50,000 nucleotides of DNA from Mesostigma viride (lineage: Eukaryota > Streptophyta > Mesostigmatophyceae > Mesostigmatales > Mesostigmataceae), in NCBI GenBank assembly GCA_009746045.1, contig RPFO01000309.1, forward strand, positions 1 through 50,000, written 5' to 3'. The notes beneath the pieces are model-generated. The model was not told where the DNA came from and made no database searches. It saw only the letters and a program-made list of their open reading frames with translations. A program made the translations under genes and the position numbers. Positions 35,901-44,900 of this stretch are shown here, in pieces. Each line of letters starts with the position of its first letter. Within the stretch, counting starts at the first letter, position 1.

Positions 35901-38900
35901 GTTACTACAGTGGCTTACTTCTTTAGTCAGCAGCTGCGGGCCATTCGTTAGGTCTTTCTGTGGGCTCGGATGTGACCCCCGCACTGGCTGGCATTTTTAG
36001 AGACATGCTTTTCCTGTTGCTCATTTCATGGCTGGCGCATTCGTCTGTGATGCTTGGCTTGATATTTCTCTCCTACGCAGGGACCTTGACACCAACCAGC
36101 TAAGCGGCGCCATCCCAAACGAGCTGGGGTCCTTGTCCTCCTTGCAATATCTGTAAGCCTCAATCAAGTGCTTGTTTTGGCTGTGCTTTTGTCTGAACCC
36201 GCTGTGCTTAGTTTCTGTAACTAGCCTTTGCTTAATAGTGCCCAGGAGCCAGTACCGAAGCTGTCTGATCATTCTAGTTCCTAGCTTGAAGTAGGTGTGG
36301 CTGTATAAATAGAGACTATCGTTGAGAAAACAGATCTTCTTATATTCTAAGGATCCTATTTTCTGTGGTTAATGCGGCGAGCCCAGGTGCTCCATTTTAA
36401 CGACGTCCAGGGCAATCATTGCCCAGCCCATCACACGTTTGATTTAATCAAAACGATGCATGCTTTAATTGATTCCTCAGGTGCTGGTGCCTGGGTGCAA
36501 AGGCCTGGGCACTCAAGCTGTAGTCACCATTGAGTTGTACTGTATCATGTTTACTCCCGATTCGTAGGTCTTTGTGAGTTGGGTGGGCTCAGACGTAACC
36601 TGTGCATGGGCTGGCATTTTAAGAGGCATGTTTTTGCTGTTGCTTATTCCCTATTGCTCATTCCCTGGTGCTCATTCGTATGTGGTGCCCGGCTTGACAT
36701 TTCTGCCCTACACAGGTACCTTTGGAGTAACAAGCTAAGCGGCACCATTCCAAACGAGCTGGGGTCCTTGTCATCTATTGTACATCTGTAAGCCTTTCCT
36801 CGCTGTGCTTGTTTTGGCTGTGCTCTTTTCTCAACCTGCATTCACTCAGCTGTGTAACTTGCCTTTGCCTGCTGGAGCCCAGTAGCTGTCTGATTGGTAT
36901 GCTGCTTATTATATCTTGTCAGTGCACACTTGTGTTGCACCTGAAACTGTCCTTCTTACCACAGGTGGTTGTTTTACAACCAGTTGAGCGGCAGCATCCC
37001 ACCAGAGCTGGGATCCTTGAACAGAGTGTTATTGCTGTAAGTTATACTGCACCGGCTCGTGCTAATCAATCGGCCGCAAATCTCATTTATGCTCCTGGCA
37101 TTTCTGCTAATTGCAACTGTAACCGGCCCTGTATTCGTCATCGCCAAACCTGATACGGGCTTGCATCACGGCAGCACCCATGCTATCTGTTTTTTTGGCT
37201 GTCGCTAATTTCATGTTGTTGCATTTCATGATTTTCGCTTGTTGTACAACATTGGTGTAGTTTGCTCCGGAGTCTGGAGACCCTTGTCTGGTTCCTGCCA
37301 GGAACAGACGGATTTTTTTTCCTGGTAGCATACTCCAGTTTCTTGCCAGTGCATCTGCCGACGCGCAGGTTCTTGTGGGCTCAAGAGCCGCCCATGCACC
37401 ATGCGTTTTGATGTGAAATTGATGGAGTTTCGTTTCTCTTTTGGTCAAACTGTGTTAATTGCTGGCAACGTTTTTTATTTTTTTGTCTTTCCCGGGGCGT
37501 GTGTCTTTGGTTGCTTGATTGCTAAGCTCGGCTACCAAACCAGGGTCATTTTACCTCCCCGGGGGTGATCTACAGTAGCCCGTCGTCACGCTGCATGTAT
37601 GCCTAATTTCATGCGCTGTACGTGGGCCTAGCTGCTTTTACTGCCGCTCAGCTAGTCCTGTGCCAGGCAATACCTTTTATGACACTTGAGCTCCCAAGAA
37701 AACCAGCATTTGATTGAAAACAATGAGTAGAGCCCCTGCCAATGGCAGGTTTAAGTAGTCATCTCGACTCCCTCGCATGCAGGAGCAAGAGCCCCCCAAT
37801 CCACCCCAGTCCCTGGCGCCATTGCCCTCCTAAGCAACAATTACGGGTCACAACCCGCCGACCATGCTTATCAAGCCCACCGTCAAAATGGAAAATGGCA
37901 AAACCAGAAATATCCTAACGCTGACGACTTAATAATTCAGCCAGCCAGCTCATCTGTCACACGTCTGAGCTGTCAGGCCATGTATGATACGAATGCAAAC
38001 CTGAACACACTACCCAACCAAGCAGCACACCAATCAATTGGTGAGTGCAGGTTACATCAGATTTCATTACAGCTTTTTGACGCAACTTCCGTCAGCATTC
38101 CACACATGGCCGGCCGTTCAAACAAACGGCGCCTGACTCACAAAAGGCAAAGCTAGTTGCCAGTAGGATTCCCCGGTAAACAACAAGCCGTCCCCATTCG
38201 TCTAACAAGCCTAATTCTGCATGTACAGCCACAAGGTTGTGGCGGCCCTCTCTTTCCCGCATTCTGTTTAATAAACTATTTTCAGAGAAATCCGATTGTC
38301 TGCGCGGACCCGCAACATTTTGACTTAATCCATGTTTACCCCCCATTCGTTAGGTCTTGTGAGTCTGGTGGGCTCGGACATAACCCTCACACTGGCTGGT
38401 GGTTTTAGAGGCATGCTTGCCCTGTTGCTCATTCCCTGGTTGGCCCATTCCTCTGTGATGCCGGCTTGATATTTCTGTCCTACACAGGGTCCTACTACAA
38501 AAGGGGGACACCAACCAGTTCAGTGGCACCATTCCACCCGAGCTGGGGTCCTTGTCATCTCTTGTAAAACTGTAAGCCTTTCCTCCCTGTCCTTGTTTTG
38601 GCTGTGCTCTGGTCTGAAGCCGCTGTTATTCGGTTGTGTAACTTGCATTTGCCTGCTGGAGCCCAGGAGTTGGCGCTGAAGCAACATCTGATTGTTACAT
38701 ATGCTGGTTGGTCCACGCGTGTGTCGCGCCTGAAACTATCTTTCTTACCATGCACAGGTTTCTGTTTGACACGAAGTTGAGTGGCAGCATCCCACCTGAG
38801 CTGGGATCCTTGCGAAGACTGGATACTTTGTAAGCTACCAATGAATGTGCTCGTGCTGCTGAATTGGCCGCACATGCCATTGCTTCTGGGATTTCTGCCC

Positions 38901-41900
38901 TTAATTTACTAATGTATCTAGCCCTCCGTTTGTCATTAACAAACCCGGTACGGGCTTGCATCATGGCAGCATCCACGCCGTCTTTTTTTTTTTTTGCTGT
39001 TGTCAAGTTCTCGTTGTTGCATCTCATGATTTTCGCTGATACGGCAATGGGGTAGTTGGCACCGGAGTCTGGAGACCCGTGGCTGGTTCCTGCCAGGAAC
39101 AGTGATTTTTTACTGGTAGCAGACTCCAGTCTTTTTCCAGTACGTCTGCCAACGCAGGGCTTCTTGTGGGCTCAAGATCCGCGCGTGCGCGATGCGTTTT
39201 GACGTGAAATCGACGGCTTTCTTTTCTCTTTTGGTCAAACTGCACGTGTTGCTGGTGCCCTTTATTTTTGTCGATCACACCGGCACATGTCTTTGGTCGG
39301 GTTATTAATACTGTAAGGTCCGCTTGCCGTGTCCCAGTGGTATCGTACATGCAAGCATCAAAGTAGCGTCTGCCAGTGCTTCTGCTAACGTGACGAATTC
39401 GTCAGCTGGTTGACAAATTTCGAGTTTTTCGTACAAGAGTCAAGCATTTGGGGCAATTGGTCCACCACTTTCAAATGGCGAATAAGTTCCGCAATTCGTC
39501 ATGCAACGAGTTTGACAAATTTTGTCAACCACACAAGTAATAGCAACCACTAGTAGTAACAACCACACAAGTATTAACCGTGGAACTCAAGGGTATCCAG
39601 ACTCTTTATGCTTCATTTTAGCGACTTCCAGGCCGGCAATGCCCATCACGTCGCAAGTTTTTTCTTCCACGTTTGTCGTCCGAATGACCTCAAACCTCGA
39701 CAGCAGCTGTTTGCCCACATGTAGTAGATTTTGTAGGGCCAGGGCCAAATGATGTGTTATTCTATATTTCCTTGCTGAAAAAAGTACGTCTTTTGGGGGA
39801 ACATTCATTACTCAGGCAATATGCATTATTTCGGGGTCCCAATTAGGCTGGAAAACTTCAAACTGGGGCATTCATAGGAATTTGTATTGAAACATGCATA
39901 ATGATGCACCCATTGTCCTTCATAGGCACAATGTGTCACAAACAGTGTCGTTGGCTATTTTAATCTCAATACCGGTGCATAATTATGTATACCACCATCA
40001 ACCAGTGGTGAGATGGACCCCCATACACCCTATTTACATGCTAAATCATCTCTTGGGTACCCCCAGGTCAGCAGTGCATGTTATTCCATGATATGTTTTC
40101 AGGGGGGTTGGCATGGGACCCTCGCCTTAATTAAATTGGGTACTGGTCACGGGTACTGTCACGGGTTTCTCCGAGGGTGCTGGTTCATTGGTGCAGTTAA
40201 GCTTGGGTACTCAAGCTATAGTCACCATTTGGACATTGGTTTCTAAAGGTGAGTGTGGAGATAGTTCGAGTATAGTGTGGCTGGAGATAGTTGCCCACAA
40301 ACACGACACGCTAACAAACCAGGGTCGTAGCACCTGCACTGGCTGGCATTTTTAGAGGCATGCTTTTCTTGTTGCTCAATTCCTGGTTGACACATTTGTC
40401 TGTCATGCTTGGCTTGATATTTCTATTCTACACAGGGCTCTTGATGCAAGCCAGCTAAGCGGCACCATTCCACCCGAGCTGGGGTCTTTGTCCTCCTTGC
40501 AACTTCTGTAAGAATTTCCTCCGTGTGCTTGTTTTGGCTGTGCTCTCGTCCCACCTTGCAGTCATTCGTTTGTGTACCTTGCCTTTGCCTGCTAGAGCCC
40601 AGGAGGTACCGAGCTGTCTGATTGCTAAGCTGCTTATTATGTCTTGTTGATGAGCACGTGTGTCGCGCCTGAAACTGTCTTTCTTACCACAGGGGGCTGC
40701 AAGACATGGAGTTGAGCGGCAGCATCCCACCTGAGCTGGGATCCTTGCGAAGACTGGATAGAATGTAAGCCACCAATGAATGTGCTCGTGCTGCTAAATT
40801 GGCCGCACATGCAATTGCTTCTGGGATTTCTGCCCTTTAACCAGCCCTCTATTCGTCATAACGAAACCGTTACGAGCTGGCACGGCAGCATCCACGCCGT
40901 CTTTTTTTTTTTTTGCTGTTGTCAAGTTCTCGTTGTTGCATCTCATGATTTTCGCTGATACGACATTGGGGTAGTTGGCACCGGAGTCTGGAGACCCGTG
41001 GCTGGTTCCTGCCAGGAACAGTGGTTTTTTACCTGGTAGCAGACCCAGTCTTTTTCCAGTGAGTCTGCGGACACGGGGGTCCTTGTGGCTCAAGATCCGC
41101 GCGTGCGCGATGCATTTTGGCGTGATATAAACGGATTTCTTTTCTCTTTTTGTGAAACTCCATGTGTTTGCTGTCGCCCTTTATTTTTGTCGATCACACC
41201 GGCGCATGTCTTTGGTTGGTTTACTGCCAAGGTCGCTTGTCGCGTCCCGGTGTTATTATGTATACATCCGCGCACTAGAGTGGACCACGGACAGTGCGAT
41301 GCTGTCAGGTGGACCGCCAGGATGCTCACGCAATATCGCAGGCAGCAGGTGTGGGAAGCATCTCAGGAAGACGCCGCGCATTGGAGCACTGGGCTTGTGG
41401 GGTTTTGTATGCTCTTGGGGGGGGATGCGACAGGGCGGCAGGACCGCAGGTACCATGCCGTGCGATATCTGTCGCAGATGCTATGCAATGCGGTATTAAC
41501 CAGTCACTGGCAGGTTGCGATGCAATCTGCCATCACATACAGATTTGTGTATAGCAAGGGCAGCCTGCATGGCAGGGCTCGTTGTATAATAATGCGAAGG
41601 AGTACACTTGTTTGCTGACGCAACTCACCTTTAGGTGTGGTAAGCATAGGTGACAGCGAGCCACATTAACGCAGCGGGAATTGATCGACCGCTAGCAGTT
41701 GGGTGTCACAGGTAATGCACGGCATTTTTCCTTGGTCGTCCAGGTGCATGCTGTACTCACGTCGACTGCTTCACAGGAGTATTGTGTCAATGGGCGTGCC
41801 ATGGACGGATAGGCAGCGCCATTGCTAGGGCAGGCAGTCGTGTTGTCATATAAAATCAGAGCGTTGTCCCATAGGTGGGGTGTTGGCCACCCCAGCATTT

Positions 41901-44900
41901 CAGTACGTTTTGGGGTACATTCACGGACGTGAGGTGCCGCAGTCTACACACCAGTACAGTGCAGCCTACGGCGGTGCACTTGGTGACAAATGTCAGCACA
42001 AGGGCAATGCCAGAGCGGGTACATGGGTCACGCTGGACGCTGGGATATGTAGAGCTGGGGAGCGTGGAGCTGAAGCAAGGTTTCCGCAGGACTTCAACTT
42101 AGATGTCGCCGTTTGTGGCACAGTTTCTGTGTGGCTGTTTTGTTTTCGCTGTATAAGTTGCGTAAGAGTACTGATTACCTGCACGGCTATTTCATTCGGA
42201 TTTTGACTTTTACAGTGCAGAAATGCGATGCAGACAGGCACTCGAGATTGTTGACACAAACCTTGGCCACTATGCACACCAAATTTGTAGTATTTGAACT
42301 GGACAACGGAGTTACCCGATAGTGCCATCTAATAGTTTTCGTGGACTTCTGAAATGACTTGTGTTGTTGTTACAATTAACAGCGTGCTGAGCAAACAGTT
42401 ATCTTGTAGCACTGGAATGCACATACCTGTGACAGGAATCCGACATCACTTTTCGTGCTTGATTGGTATTGTATATTTGAGAGTGGGACCACACGTACTG
42501 CGTGACTCTCTTCACTTCTCCCATGGGGCAACCTTCCTTTTTCCCTCCCGTTTTTTAGTCAAGGCTTCATGGCCATCTATCTTTATGGCAAAAACTTGCT
42601 GGGTCGACATCCCAGCTTGCAAGTAGGTGTGTCTTTATAAGTACTGTAGAGACTATCGCTGAGACAACCGAGCATGTTATATTCTACTGATGGTCGACAT
42701 CCCAGCTTGCAAGTAGGTGTGTCTTTATAAGTACTGTAGAGACGATCGCTGAGACAATGGAGCTTGTTATATTCTACTGATGGTCGACATCCCAGCTTGC
42801 AAGTAGGTGTGTCTTTATAAGTACTGTAGAGACGATCGCTGAGACAACCGAGCATGTTATATTCTACTGATGGTCGACATCCCAGCTTGCAAGTAGGTGT
42901 GTCTTTATAAGTACTGTAGAGACTATCGCTGAGACAACCGAGCATGTTATATTCTATTGATGGTTGACATCCCAGCTTGCAAGTACTTAGGTGTGTCTTT
43001 ATAAGTACTGTAGAGACTATCGCTGAGACAACGGAGCTTGTTATATTCTATTGATGTAATTTTCTGTGGCTCACCCGTTTTACATATTTGGTTTGTAGTT
43101 GGATGATAAAAATACCCGCTTCGTGTATCCATTGCTCCCACTCCACCAACTGCTTATTTCAAACATTAAGTGGTCGCTTAAGATGGACAGCAAAATGGCG
43201 TCCCCTGCCATTTGCAGTTCTCCGAGCAAAGTTTGCGAATTCCCCAAGACAACAAAACACAGGGAGGGTGGGTGGGCAAGAAAGAAGACCTTTCCCTTCC
43301 TCGCAAGGTCCCTAAAAAGACGACACGACACGCTACATTGCAATGCCCCTAAAAAAATCCCAGCCTTACTGACACAACTCAAATGTCAGACCGGCAGCTA
43401 CGAAATGTCAGCAAAATGATTTGAGTCAGAACTTTTTAACTACACTAGTCACCAATCAAAGGCAATTTCAGGCCAGCATACAAAATTAAAAGGCCTTATA
43501 GGTACGACCTTTTTAACCGCCTGAACAACAACGAAAACTGCCCGTAACTAATCACCCAGTTACAAAATCCAAACTGATTATCATCCGCTAAAAACGGCCC
43601 TAGTCGGCGGCCATGCCAGCGAAACTGGAACCCCAAGAGCGTGCCACGTAATCTTTGCCGCCATCAGGAACACTTCGATTGCGGCGTTTGTTCCCGCCCA
43701 TTATAAGAAACCATTTTCAGAGAAATCCGATTCGTGTATCCATTGCTCCCACTCCACCAAATTCTTATTGAAAACATTAACCCTTAGTCCGCTGACCCAT
43801 TTTTGGCACTTTCATACCCCTGAAAATGAAAAAAATCATAACTCACAGGCCACAACTCCAAATACCCCCAACCAAGATGCTAGGAGTATCTACACTTCAA
43901 GGGCTTTCAGAATATGCAACAATACCACGGGTTTATCAAAGCATTTGGATGATAGCTCTAGTCAAAGTTGGCCAAAAGACGATCTTTTTTTCCCAAGGAA
44001 AAGTCTACCCCCCCTTAACTTCCCAGGAAGGGTAGGGAATCTCAATACCAACATTGGACAACTTAGTTGGATAGTCCAATGGTGGTTTCCTGGGGTCAGA
44101 CCACCCGGATAACCCAATACCCCTATATAACGTGCTCGTACATGTGTGTGGATTACGCGCTTGTAAACAGCTATCTATGACATGCAACACAGTAATGCAT
44201 TATAACAAGCCATCAAAGGCTGCCAAAAGTGCTGGAATACAAACACGTTGCCTACCTGCACCGATGGAGTGATAAACTCCAAAGAAATGCCATAAACTGG
44301 GCACTTTCAGGGCTAATACCACTCTTTACAACAGGCATGGAAGCTTGCTGAAATATGCATGCATAAAATCGTCATTTATAATGCATGGGATACGCATTCC
44401 GCTGCAAACAACACGCAAATACGCTGTCGTACCTGGCTCGTTCATGCCCTACCCGGACTCCGCTGGCCGGGACCCTCATATCTCACACATACCGTTGCTC
44501 TACAGGCAAAGGCCGCCATAGCCGCATACTTCATGATCCGCCATGACTACCAGGTTGATGTTCCGTGCAAAGATGGCCACTAAACTAGTCCGCATTCTCA
44601 GCAATCGCTGCAGCTGACGTCCCTTACCCAAACTGGATGCCCGGGCTGGCGCAGATTGCCCGGCCATAGGGAGAAAATCGACCTATGGTAAGCTATGAAT
44701 CGTCTGGAACTGACGACCAGGATAGTTCTATTTTCCTACCTGTATTTTCCCAACCCTATAAATCTGGCCGTGCCTGACCTACGAAAATCATGCATCGTCA
44801 TTCTGAGCAACATTCTGAACCGTTTCAAGCCGCGAGACGCAAAAATTTCGTGACAGCGGCACGTTGGTAGCCATATCTCATTACGCGCGCGCGCGAGCGA

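Larger units (their letters stand above)
32560..36080. repeat. tandem segmental duplications of about 1.15 kb, each with one LRR exon
   Basis: Exons 9 to 12 are spaced 1153, 1165 and 1155 bp apart. The intervening introns align block by block: a block with GGTGCAGTTGTGCTCCC, a block with GTGCGCCGTGACGGTCAGAG, a block with CATCGGTTCCCCACAGTCTC, then the short-period array. Additional copies of these blocks occur after exons 4 and 8. The copies are clearly recent relative to the other introns. Confidence 0.88.

Noticed and set aside
42583-42945. 120-codon minus frame with a perfectly repeated 30-residue unit.
   Set aside because: Produced by the 90-bp tandem array in non-coding intron sequence; the single-copy relatives elsewhere are not coding.
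43768-44112. Frame inside the TTAA element as a possible piggyBac transposase fragment.
   Set aside because: It starts in the flanking element, crosses the terminus and shows none of the expected transposase residues.
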